The notes under the pieces: generated by a model
What the model was told of the DNA's origin: nothing
Seen by the model: the letters and a program-made list of their open reading frames with translations, nothing else
Database searches by the model: none
Source of the DNA: Kiritimatiellia bacterium
Lineage (GTDB): Bacteria; Verrucomicrobiota; Kiritimatiellia; RFP12; UBA1067
Length of the DNA: 15,983 nt
NCBI GenBank assembly: GCA_017936245.1
Contig: JAGBFY010000179.1
Span: forward strand, 1 to 15,983
Reading direction: 5' to 3'
Made by a program: the position numbers and the translations under genes
Shown: positions 7,142-15,014 of the stretch, in pieces
Position numbering within the stretch: the first letter of the stretch is position 1
Layout: each line of letters opens with the position of its first letter

Positions 7142-8460
7142 TGAATAGACGGAACTTTTTGCGGGGAACGGCGGCAGCGTCGTTAATAGGTATTTCACCG
7201 AAAATTTTATGGGGAGCCGATGCTCCGTCCAACCGGGTGCGGCTTTGCGTTGCGGGTGTGCACGAAAACGGACGCGGTAAAGCTCCGATGGCGCGGGCGG
7301 CGGAAATGCCGGGAGTGGAAGTTGTCTGCGTATGCGATGTGGACAGCCGTGCGCGCGATTGGGCGGCAAAAGAGGTCGAGAAGATTTGCGGAAAGACCCC
7401 CGACAAAGCGCTCGATATCCGCAAGGTGCTGGAGCGCAAAGATATTGACGGCATTGTCGGCGAAGTGCCAGACCACTGGCATGCGCCGATGGCGTGGATG
7501 GCGATGGAAGCGGGCAAAGACGTCTATATCGAAAAGCCATGCACTTTTTGCCCGTCGGAAGGTGAGATTCTCATCAAGGTGCAGAAGAAAACCGGCCGTG
7601 TATTTCAGATGGGCAACCAACGCCGCAGTTCTGTCGCCTACGCGCGGGTGATCAAGGAAGTCCGTAACGGCATTATCGGCGAAATAAAGTACGCCCGCAC
7701 ATGGTACCGCAACAACCGCAAGCCGATCGGACGGGGCGCGGAGGCTCCCGTGCCGGAATGGCTCAATTGGGATCTTTGGCAGGGATCGTGTCCGCGTGCG
7801 CCGTATCGCATCGGCCTTGTTCATTATAACTGGCATTGGAATTTCAAATACGGGATGGGTGAAATTACCAACAACGCCGTTCATTATGTGGATGTTGCGC
7901 GTTGGGCGATGGGTTTGGATATGCCTTGCAAAGTTTCGGCGATCGGCGGACGCTACTGCGGAGATGATGACTGGCAATGGCCGGATACGCAGATGTTGTC
8001 ACTTGAATTTCCGGAAGGAAAGATGATTACATGGGAAGGTCTTTCGTGTCTTCCTGGCGAAAAACCGCGTGACGCTTACGCCGGTGCGATGGTCTACGGC
8101 ACGAAGGGTTCGATACTGTTCCATCCTCGTGATTTCTGCGTCATGTATGACGGAGTGGGCGATGCCGTGAGGATGTGGAAGGCCGATGACGCTAAAGCGG
8201 GAAACAATGTGGAATGGAAACCTAAGCTTGATTATTGGCACATGAGTAATTTTGTCGATGCCATCCGTGCGCATGATCCGTCCCTTGCGCGTTCGCCGGT
8301 TGTGGATTCGGTAAGATCTTCTCATGTTTCGCTGCTTGGCAATCTTTCGATCCGTTCCGGGATGACGCTCAATGTCGATCCGGTAACCGGCGTGCCGAAA
8401 GAAAAAGCGGCGATGGAGTTCTGGGGACGTGAGTACGAACCCGGCTGGGAACATGCCTGA
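7141..8460 (+). CDS. Tat-exported Gfo/Idh/MocA family oxidoreductase
   Basis: A 439-residue NAD(P)-type sugar oxidoreductase. The N-terminus NRRNFLRG followed by a hydrophobic stretch to about residue 26 is a twin-arginine signal, so the folded protein, probably with bound cofactor, is exported. The Rossmann part begins RVRLCVAGV; the family's EKP motif is at 131-133, with Lys132 the expected catalytic lysine, and GMGEITNNAVHYVDVARW (238-255) places His248 and Asp251 in the active site. Such proteins oxidise or epimerise sugars and often accompany DUF1080 proteins in PVC bacteria. The ATG overlaps the isomerase stop, and GAGGA lies just upstream, so it is co-translated with block A although it acts outside the cytoplasm. 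How NAD(P) is recycled there is not evident from the window. Confidence 0.9.
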   Translation: MNRRNFLRGTAAASLIGISPKILWGADAPSNRVRLCVAGVHENGRGKAPMARAAEMPGVEVVCVCDVDSRARDWAAKEVEKICGKTPDKALDIRKVLERKDIDGIVGEVPDHWHAPMAWMAMEAGKDVYIEKPCTFCPSEGEILIKVQKKTGRVFQMGNQRRSSVAYARVIKEVRNGIIGEIKYARTWYRNNRKPIGRGAEAPVPEWLNWDLWQGSCPRAPYRIGLVHYNWHWNFKYGMGEITNNAVHYVDVARWAMGLDMPCKVSAIGGRYCGDDDWQWPDTQMLSLEFPEGKMITWEGLSCLPGEKPRDAYAGAMVYGTKGSILFHPRDFCVMYDGVGDAVRMWKADDAKAGNNVEWKPKLDYWHMSNFVDAIRAHDPSLARSPVVDSVRSSHVSLLGNLSIRSGMTLNVDPVTGVPKEKAAMEFWGREYEPGWEHA

Positions 8461-8470
8461 TACAAAGAAA

Positions 8471-8474
8471 AGGA
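8471..8474 (+). promoter_or_regulatory. ribosome binding site deciding the DUF1080 start
   Basis: AGGA lies 8 bases before the ATG at 8483 but only 2 before the ATG at 8477. The start at 8483 is therefore preferred, and it gives an ordinary lipoprotein signal peptide. An in-frame ATG at 8429, inside the preceding gene, would add an 18-residue hydrophilic extension ahead of that signal and is unlikely. Confidence 0.5.
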
Positions 8475-8482
8475 TAATGACA

Positions 8483-9232
8483 ATGAATGTAAAATTTTGC
8501 GCAGTTGCCGGATTGTCGGCGATGATTCTCTCCGGGTGCCGTACCTGCTGTGAAGAGGATGGTTTCAAGCCGCTCTTTAATGGGAAGGATCTTACGGGCT
8601 GGACGCAGAAGAGCGGCGGCGAAGTGAAAGGCTGGAAGGCTGAAAACGGCATCTTGAAGTGCCTGCCCAACCGGAAATGGGAAGGCGGCTGGAAATGGAC
8701 ATCGCTTAACGGTGCGGAAGGCGGCGGAGGCGGCGATCTCTTCACCGTGGAAAAATTCCGTGATTTCGATCTGCGTCTTGAGTTCAAGATGGACGGAGTC
8801 GTCAATTCCGGAATCAAGTATTTTTACAATCCCGAATATGCGAAAGGAACGACGCTTGAATATCAAGTTCTCGATCCCGAGCATCCCGTTCCGCCAAATA
8901 CTTCATCAGAAGCGTTCGAAAACCGTCGTGTAGCTTCACTTTATTATCTTTTCCCGGCGCATGCCACCGCTCATCTCAAAGACCGCGGCGAATGGAACAA
9001 GGCTCGCATCGTTTCGAAGGGGCGTCACGTCGAACATTGGCTCAATGGTGTGAAAGTGCTTGAATTTGAACGCGGCGGCAAAAAATTCCGTGAAGCGTTT
9101 TCAAAGACGAAATGGAACAAGCCTGAATTTCAGAAGGATGGTCCGTGGGGTGAAGCTATAGAAGGGCGGATTCTTCTTCAGGATCATTCAGACGCGATTT
9201 CCTTCCGGAATATTCGCATCAAAAGGCTGTAA
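8483..9232 (+). CDS. DUF1080 (3-keto-disaccharide hydrolase-like) lipoprotein
   Basis: A 249-residue lipoprotein with signal MNVKFCAVAGLSAMILSGC; the lipobox LSGC puts the lipidated residue at Cys19. The rest is a single DUF1080 domain of concanavalin-like jelly-roll type, beginning GFKPLFNGKDLTGW and containing GDLFTVEKFRDFDLRLEFK, VNSGIKYF, LEYQVLD and the closing GRILLQDHSDAISFRNIRIKRL. Characterised relatives cleave 3-keto-glycosides made by sugar oxidation. Standing 22 bases after a Gfo/Idh/MocA oxidoreductase, the pair suggests oxidation then cleavage of a glycoside at the cell surface or in the periplasm. Substrate and cleavage have not been shown for this protein, and many DUF1080 members have unknown activity. 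Confidence 0.88.
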   Translation: MNVKFCAVAGLSAMILSGCRTCCEEDGFKPLFNGKDLTGWTQKSGGEVKGWKAENGILKCLPNRKWEGGWKWTSLNGAEGGGGGDLFTVEKFRDFDLRLEFKMDGVVNSGIKYFYNPEYAKGTTLEYQVLDPEHPVPPNTSSEAFENRRVASLYYLFPAHATAHLKDRGEWNKARIVSKGRHVEHWLNGVKVLEFERGGKKFREAFSKTKWNKPEFQKDGPWGEAIEGRILLQDHSDAISFRNIRIKRL

Positions 9233-9246
9233 AGGCAAAAATCTAT

Positions 9247-9254
9247 AAGGAGGT
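9247..9254 (+). promoter_or_regulatory. strong Shine-Dalgarno before the 802-aa repeat protein
   Basis: AAGGAGGT, a full match to the anti-Shine-Dalgarno, lies 5 bases before the ATG at 9260. It shows that the organism uses this signal, in contrast to the SD-less symporter and regulator starts. Confidence 0.8.
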
Positions 9255-9259
9255 CTGTC

Positions 9260-11668
9260 ATGAAAATACCCGTAGCTGCGATAGCTTCCACAGTAATTGC
9301 TGCATCTCTTCCTGGTGAGGATTTGTATAGTCTCTCGCTAAATGAAGGTGCGTATGCGTATGCAGATGCAATTACTAATTCTGCGCAATGGAAATGCAAC
9401 GGTGTGACTGCTGGCGCTTCAGGCGAACAGCTAGATTCTCAAAAGGTGTTTTCGGTGGCATCGGCTCGCACGCTTAACACAATTAATTCGGCGCATGTGG
9501 ATAGTGTGTTTACAGGAAAAAGATTGGAGTTGGGGACTTCAGGTGGTTCGCAAGGGCGTATTTGCCAGTATACCTATGGGGAAGGCAAGACCTCATGGGA
9601 TAATTGGGGCTCCGGGGAGGGGTTGAAATGCTATCGGGGCTATTATCGTACAGGCAAGGCTAATGCAGTTTCTGATGTCTATGGTAAGATTGAGATTGTC
9701 AATTATGGCGCGGCAATTTGGGAATTTCAGCTTCATCAGCCAGGGGGTGTTCTCAATTTTCATTCTGATATCGTTAGCGCAGAGGGAAAGAATTTCAAGA
9801 TTACATCAGACGCAGATGGCGGTGGCATTTTCTTCTCGGGATCGCTGTCCGGTTTCTACGGCGACATCTTGAGTGAAACCACCGACGGTTGCGCAAAGAC
9901 AATCGGCTTCGGCACTACGACACTTGCCAACCGTCTCCAACTCTGCGAGAACAGTACGCTTACAACAGTGACGGGGGAAGATGTTTTCAAAGTGGGGAAG
10001 CTTGAATGTGACAATATCAGCGGTATTGACGTGAAAATCGCCTTGCCCGAAAACGATGCGATTTCATCTGGACAGATTGTTGTTACCAATTCGGTTTCGG
10101 TGGCAAACGGTCCTGTTGTCCTTAAAACATCTTATGAGCCGGTTACAAATGAAAATGCCAACGCCACACTGAAACCTCTCGTCTTTGGTAAAGGCGTTTC
10201 ATTCAACCCGTCCGATTTCGTATGGACGCCTAAGGATGAAGCGCAGAAGGCTGCCATTTCCGCATCGTATGTTTCAGAAGAGGATGGTTCAACGTCGTTG
10301 GCGCTTAATTCCGGCGCACTTGTCAAACAGACGGTTTCCGACTCGATATACGTTCAGGTTTCCACCGGCAGCGGTTATCGTGATGTGTCGATTACCAATG
10401 CGTCGCATTGGTCCGACGGGCGGCTTCCTCATGCAGGTGCGCACTATCTTGTTTCGGCAGGAAATTCGGCGTCGTTTGCTTTGCGCACTCAAGCTGACTC
10501 GATGACATTGAAGGATAGTCCATTTGAGCCTATTGATTACACATTTCCCGGTGAGTCGCTTTCAATTGGCAATAAAGCGTATTTCGTAGTTGGGTGTTCA
10601 AATGTCAATGTCAAACTCCTTCGTATGTTTGGCGGCAGTAATTTTATTCAGGCACAGTTTACACGCGCAACTCTTAATGGCATGCTTTCAATCGAAGGAG
10701 ATACAACGTGGCATCTCTATTTCTCCCAACCGTTGACCGTCAAGTCTGAGATTGTCGGCGATGGTGAGATGAGGCTGGTGACGGCAAATGCCGCAAGTCC
10801 GATCGGGCAGATGCTTCTTGATAATACGAATACGAATTTCACTGGCCGTATTCGCGTTTCTCAAACGGATGCGCTTGCACCTGTCGCCGGGTTCAGTGAT
10901 ACAAATCAGACCTTGTTTATCAAGGACGGACGAGCGCTTGGCGGTGCGGGTTTCAAGTTCGATCCCAAGGCGCTTACGTTGGAACGGTACGGTTCTCTTT
11001 GCGCGCTCGAATCGACGAGTATATCCGAGCCTACCCGCGGGATGTGGATCAACGGCGTGGGGCGCGTAAAGGTTGAGTCGGGCAAGACACTCGTCTGCTC
11101 GTCGCCGCTCGCGGTCTATGGTACATTCTGCAAAGAGGGGAGCGGACTTCTCGCTCTCGGTAACGGTCAGCCCGCCTTCGGCGAGACGGCGCTTGATGCA
11201 ACTCCTGACGCATCGGCGGCAAACCGTACTTTCCTGATTCGTGAAGGCAATGTGAAGGTGACCAACGCCTATGCTCTCAACGGACTTGATGTCGTCGTGG
11301 AAGATCCCGAGTCCGTCATCGTGCTTGATGCAGAAACGACAGATGCGACGCTATCTACATACGGCATTGTCAATGTGCTCACTCCCGGAATGCCGTTTGC
11401 CGTTTCCGGTGAGGCGACGAAGATAAAGGTCGGATTTTCATGTGCGTCAGAGCCGACATGGGGAGCTAAAACGCTTGCAATCTGCACGGTGAAGAAGGAG
11501 TATGCCGATGCGGTCGGGAGTCTTTTGCAGAAAGTGAAATTTGATGGCGGATTCCGTCTTTCCATAGCTTCGATTGATCCGGTTGCGGTTGTGATGAATG
11601 GTGAGGAGTGCGTTACGTTCATGGCTAAAGTCGTGTCGCGCTTTGGAACTGTTATCAGTTTCCGTTAA
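9260..11668 (+). CDS. exported beta-strand-repeat (autotransporter-associated-like) protein
   Basis: An 802-residue protein with a short N-terminal signal-like stretch (MKIPVAAIASTVIAASLPG) and then long runs of Gly/Ser/Thr/Asn-rich beta strands. Segments such as MLLDNTNTNFTGRIRVS, the TFCKEGSGLLALGNG stretch and TFLIREGNVKVTNAYALNG resemble the passenger-associated repeats of autotransporter-type proteins, which PVC bacteria encode in large numbers. I see no C-terminal beta-barrel, PEP-CTERM tail or catalytic motif, so anchoring is unknown. A surface binding or scaffold role near the polysaccharide enzymes is possible. Base composition is patchy: 9661-9720 is about 38% G+C while 11101-11160 is about 62%, which suggests a mosaic origin. 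The gene lies 27 bases after the lipoprotein gene. Confidence 0.72.
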   Translation: MKIPVAAIASTVIAASLPGEDLYSLSLNEGAYAYADAITNSAQWKCNGVTAGASGEQLDSQKVFSVASARTLNTINSAHVDSVFTGKRLELGTSGGSQGRICQYTYGEGKTSWDNWGSGEGLKCYRGYYRTGKANAVSDVYGKIEIVNYGAAIWEFQLHQPGGVLNFHSDIVSAEGKNFKITSDADGGGIFFSGSLSGFYGDILSETTDGCAKTIGFGTTTLANRLQLCENSTLTTVTGEDVFKVGKLECDNISGIDVKIALPENDAISSGQIVVTNSVSVANGPVVLKTSYEPVTNENANATLKPLVFGKGVSFNPSDFVWTPKDEAQKAAISASYVSEEDGSTSLALNSGALVKQTVSDSIYVQVSTGSGYRDVSITNASHWSDGRLPHAGAHYLVSAGNSASFALRTQADSMTLKDSPFEPIDYTFPGESLSIGNKAYFVVGCSNVNVKLLRMFGGSNFIQAQFTRATLNGMLSIEGDTTWHLYFSQPLTVKSEIVGDGEMRLVTANAASPIGQMLLDNTNTNFTGRIRVSQTDALAPVAGFSDTNQTLFIKDGRALGGAGFKFDPKALTLERYGSLCALESTSISEPTRGMWINGVGRVKVESGKTLVCSSPLAVYGTFCKEGSGLLALGNGQPAFGETALDATPDASAANRTFLIREGNVKVTNAYALNGLDVVVEDPESVIVLDAETTDATLSTYGIVNVLTPGMPFAVSGEATKIKVGFSCASEPTWGAKTLAICTVKKEYADAVGSLLQKVKFDGGFRLSIASIDPVAVVMNGEECVTFMAKVVSRFGTVISFR

Positions 11669-11686
11669 GCATTAGGAATATATCAG

Positions 11687-12556
11687 ATGAAAATTGTCGC
11701 GATATCCGCTTTGTTTCTTTTGACGTCGTTTACGGGATTGTCCGCATCGCAGCAGAAGGCCAGATTGTATCCAACCGCACTGAAGACGGGCGTCAATCTT
11801 CTGTTAGAGGCTTCCTGGAGGATGCCCAGTTCCAAGCATGCGCCTCATGCTGTGGCAACGATAGGTCGCGGCGGGCCTTTTAATGCCGATGCTCCAGCGA
11901 TGACGCTGGTAAACGATCATCCTGAATTTGCGTACTGGTCTGCGCTTGTGCCGGGTATACGCACCGGGCGCACATATTTTTTCGGGGCGTGGACAAAAAT
12001 CAAAGCGGCGAATCTGCTTTGTTGGGCACACGGAATATCCACGGTCAACGGCAAGGATATGGGGTTTAGGGTGTACTGTTTCAGCGGATGCAATCCTGCT
12101 CTTGAACGATATTTTGATGACGATGTGAAACGCCGCCTCTCAGGCGATCCCAACCAGTGGCGGCTGATTGCCCGTACATTTTCGTCTTCAGAAGCATTTG
12201 TCGGCGGATTGATGAGCGTTGAGGTCGGTTTCTTCAAGTCCCCGGGCGATATTGTCTTTGCCGAGCCGTTCCTCATCGATATCACCGACGAGCCGAAGAC
12301 GCTGGAGGTGGAGTTGAAAGGTTCGAAGCCGGTTAAAAAGCTTGAAGTGATCCGTACTGGCACGAACGATCGTGAATGGCTGAAGGAGTTTCCGGAGCCG
12401 GTTACTGATTTTTCAGAGACTTTACCCAGTCGAACTGAAGCTTTTGAGGGCATGGGAGAGGATCCTATGTTCGGCCGCGCACTTATCGTCTATTATGCCG
12501 ATGGCACCGAAGAGCGTGTTTCATGTCCTGCGGATGGACTTTTCCAGAGAAGATAA
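11687..12556 (+). CDS. exported jelly-roll-like protein, possibly carbohydrate-binding
   Basis: A 289-residue protein with a clear signal peptide (MKIVAISALFLLTSFTGLSA, cleavage expected after LSA). Residues about 75-205 look like a beta-sandwich of the kind seen in carbohydrate-binding modules: EFAYWSALVPGIRTGRTYFFGAWTK matches the common 'l.pG..Y.f..w.K' strand pair, and GDIVFAEPFLIDIT matches the closing strand. I recognise no named family and see no catalytic signature. The last part (about 205-289) has repeated charged strands (TLEVELKGSKPVKKLEVI). It lies 18 bases after the repeat protein, and its stop codon overlaps the strong ribosome binding site of the next gene, so the two are likely made together. 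Sugar binding or assisting the 809-aa protein is inferred from position only. Confidence 0.55.
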   Translation: MKIVAISALFLLTSFTGLSASQQKARLYPTALKTGVNLLLEASWRMPSSKHAPHAVATIGRGGPFNADAPAMTLVNDHPEFAYWSALVPGIRTGRTYFFGAWTKIKAANLLCWAHGISTVNGKDMGFRVYCFSGCNPALERYFDDDVKRRLSGDPNQWRLIARTFSSSEAFVGGLMSVEVGFFKSPGDIVFAEPFLIDITDEPKTLEVELKGSKPVKKLEVIRTGTNDREWLKEFPEPVTDFSETLPSRTEAFEGMGEDPMFGRALIVYYADGTEERVSCPADGLFQRR

Positions 12557-12561
12557 GGAGG
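12555..12561 (+). promoter_or_regulatory. strong Shine-Dalgarno overlapping the previous stop codon
   Basis: AAGGAGG (then GGG) sits 4 bases before the ATG at 12566. Its first two bases are part of the TAA that ends the jelly-roll-like gene, so the two genes are tightly spaced. Confidence 0.75.
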
Positions 12562-12565
12562 GGGT

Positions 12566-14995
12566 ATGACAAGATTTCTATTACTTTTTACGATTGTATT
12601 TGCAGGTTCGGTATGGGCAACACCGAAGATGACGGTATGCATAGTTGAGAAAGACGGCAAGCCGGTCGATGCAGATACGGTCAGTCTCGATGTCCGCCGC
12701 ACTATTGCCAAAGACGGTGGCGAGGATGTGATATGTCATGCCGTATCCAATGTGGACAAGCCGTTGCTACTGCGGATAGAGGCGTCTATTCCGCTTGCTG
12801 ACGGCATGACGCATGTGTTCGATGGATATGATGAAAAGCCTTTCACGGGAATTGTCAAAAGAGCTTTCTTTCTCGATGATACATTTCCGCTCGGAGCCGC
12901 CTGGTGCGGAGAGAACGGCCGTGCCATTGCTTTGGGCGCGGAGAACAAGGATTCATACGCCGATTTTTCCGCAACCGCCAAGGAACTTAAGATTTCCGTT
13001 CATGCGGCATTCTTAAGGAAGGGTGCTGTTTATCAGCTGGCGATCCATTCATTTGATTTCAATGCTAAATATGGCGTTCGCGATGCGTTCGCGCGCTACT
13101 ATCCGCTTTATCCGCAGCGTTTCAAGCGTGATTCGCGTGTAGATCTTGCGATATACGGAATAGCCGCACATTACGGCTCGTGGCGTCTTGCCAATTCGGA
13201 AGTGTGCCGTATGATGAACGCTTCATGGGACTGGTGTATAGGTGCGGCGCGCTCATGGGGTGATATCTGCGGCAAGGAGCAGCCTGTCGGAAACGGCCGG
13301 GAAAGTTATACGTGGGATGCCGAGAATAATTTCCGAGATCGGCGCGGGGTGTATCACAAACATAAGAACGCCGAAATGTCGAAGGAGACGTTTTTTTCGG
13401 TTCTCGAAGAACGTCTTGGAAACGGTTACTACTGCGGAGTTGCCAATGCTTATTATGTGATGGCTCTTGCCAAGATATCGCCTATAATCGCCAAGCGTTT
13501 CCCGGATTCAGTCGCGGTTGGCAAGACATTTACCGAGTTTGGATTCAATCATGCTACCGAAGTTTTCGTGTTTCCCGAGCTGTCATGGTATCGTCAGCTT
13601 ACCAATGACTTTGCGCAGTTGGTGAAGGAACATGATATTGGGGCAATTGCGTTTGATGTTGCATTTCCTCGCGGCGTGTTTCGTGGTGAGAAACTGCGTG
13701 AAATGGCGAATGTTTCATGGGACGAGTACGGTGCCGGCATCGTTCGCGGAGCGGGTGCGGCGGCGCTTTACGACTACCTGCGTACGCTTCCCTGCAAAAA
13801 GTCACAGTATCGGCTCGGTGTAATCTCGAATTCCAACGGCTTGCACATTTCCGATAAGCTGTATGCCGATACGGTAATGGCCGAATCCTCTCCGTGGGAG
13901 GATCGCGCTCCGTTTCCGCTTCGTCGCCGGCTGATTGTCGGCGAAAAAGGGTTGACGCTTTGGGAAGGATGCAATCCCAAAATGTTTGCGCCGGATTTCA
14001 AATTGTGGCCGAAGGACTCACGTAACAGTATGCTCAATTCATTGGGTCGGTGTTCCGTTCACCGAAGTTTCTTTGCCGGCGCTTCGCTTCCTGCGCGGGG
14101 ATTCCTCTCGCATTATGCATCACTGATGTCGTATGCCTTTGTGAGAATGAATGCCGCCGGATGGAAAGCTGTGCCCGGAGCTTGGGCAGACGGCAAGGAT
14201 TGGGAGGTGGCCCGTTACGGAGATGGAACGGATGCGTATCTTGCGGTAAACAATCTCGCGCGCGAAGCCCGCGTTGTCGATATGGCCGTATTTCCGGGGG
14301 AAATTGCCACGGGAAGAGCCGGTGTCGCTTCCGGTGACGGTTGTCTTTTTGTGCCGTTCTACGGCGGTTTTGCGACAAACGTATTTGGCGAATCGGAATG
14401 TCGGGTGTCGGCGGAAGTGGGCGGACTGGGCGTTGGGGTGTTCGAGAACATCGGTGTCGTTCAGGGGAAAGGACGCATTTGTGCGCGCTGGGCCGGTGTT
14501 CCGGGGCGTGTGACGTTGATTGTCAATTCCCGTGATTTCAAGGGTGAAGTTACGTTCAAGGATGCTTGCGATACCTATTTGCGGCGTGGGGCGGCGAAGC
14601 GGAAACTTTCGCCAGGAGCATCCATTAGCGTAGTCTATGGCGATGATTGGATGGAGAATCTCGGCAAGGCTATACGGGCAAAGGAGTTTGAGGTTGCTGA
14701 GATTGTTCGCTCTAAAGATTCCGATGCGATAGATCAGGCTGATCGTATCGCGCGGTTCTTCAAAGAGGCACAAGGTAAGAAGACGTCGGCTATGCCGATT
14801 CGCGTCGATTCGTCGCTGCCTGATCGCACAATCCTTGTCGGTGGAGTGAAACTTTCGTCATCCGATCGGCTTGAGTTTTCATCTCGCGTAAAGCGCTTTC
14901 TTGATGTTCTTAACGCCATTCAGTATCCGAAGTACCGTCCGCCGGTAACGCTGCCTAAGTCGGACAAAGGACGTTACAAACTGTACAGGTATTAA
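12566..14995 (+). CDS. large exported protein, putative glycoside-hydrolase-like
   Basis: An 809-residue protein with a signal peptide (MTRFLLLFTIVFAGSVWA, cleavage after VWA). The N-terminal third (about 20-190) is beta-rich. The middle (about 195-520) alternates hydrophobic strands and helices like a TIM barrel: VDLAIYGIAAHYGSW, TEVFVFPELSWY, HDIGAIAFDVAFPRG with Asp364 at a strand end, YRLGVISNSNG and YADTVMAESSPWED with Glu440. The C-terminal part (about 540-660) is again beta-rich, a common arrangement in alpha-glycosidase-type enzymes. I cannot name a family, and the acidic residues are only candidates for catalysis. Its place among exported sugar-active proteins supports polysaccharide or glycoside breakdown. 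Codon use resembles the GC-rich neighbours. Confidence 0.58.
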   Translation: MTRFLLLFTIVFAGSVWATPKMTVCIVEKDGKPVDADTVSLDVRRTIAKDGGEDVICHAVSNVDKPLLLRIEASIPLADGMTHVFDGYDEKPFTGIVKRAFFLDDTFPLGAAWCGENGRAIALGAENKDSYADFSATAKELKISVHAAFLRKGAVYQLAIHSFDFNAKYGVRDAFARYYPLYPQRFKRDSRVDLAIYGIAAHYGSWRLANSEVCRMMNASWDWCIGAARSWGDICGKEQPVGNGRESYTWDAENNFRDRRGVYHKHKNAEMSKETFFSVLEERLGNGYYCGVANAYYVMALAKISPIIAKRFPDSVAVGKTFTEFGFNHATEVFVFPELSWYRQLTNDFAQLVKEHDIGAIAFDVAFPRGVFRGEKLREMANVSWDEYGAGIVRGAGAAALYDYLRTLPCKKSQYRLGVISNSNGLHISDKLYADTVMAESSPWEDRAPFPLRRRLIVGEKGLTLWEGCNPKMFAPDFKLWPKDSRNSMLNSLGRCSVHRSFFAGASLPARGFLSHYASLMSYAFVRMNAAGWKAVPGAWADGKDWEVARYGDGTDAYLAVNNLAREARVVDMAVFPGEIATGRAGVASGDGCLFVPFYGGFATNVFGESECRVSAEVGGLGVGVFENIGVVQGKGRICARWAGVPGRVTLIVNSRDFKGEVTFKDACDTYLRRGAAKRKLSPGASISVVYGDDWMENLGKAIRAKEFEVAEIVRSKDSDAIDQADRIARFFKEAQGKKTSAMPIRVDSSLPDRTILVGGVKLSSSDRLEFSSRVKRFLDVLNAIQYPKYRPPVTLPKSDKGRYKLYRY

Positions 14996-15000
14996 TCTTG

Positions 15001-15006
15001 AAGGAG
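15001..15006 (+). promoter_or_regulatory. ribosome binding site of the SGNH hydrolase gene
   Basis: AAGGAG lies 8 bases before the ATG at 15015 and fixes that start, which begins a normal signal peptide. Confidence 0.65.
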
Positions 15007-15014
15007 ATTTCATA

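Noticed and set aside
8429..8482. Earlier in-frame ATG for the DUF1080 lipoprotein
   Set aside because: It would overlap the oxidoreductase gene and place a hydrophilic extension before the lipoprotein signal; the ATG at 8483 has an AGGA at proper spacing.
7207..8817. Long minus-strand frames (256 and 272 codons) opposite the oxidoreductase and lipoprotein genes
   Set aside because: They are antisense to well-supported genes and their translations show no family motifs.
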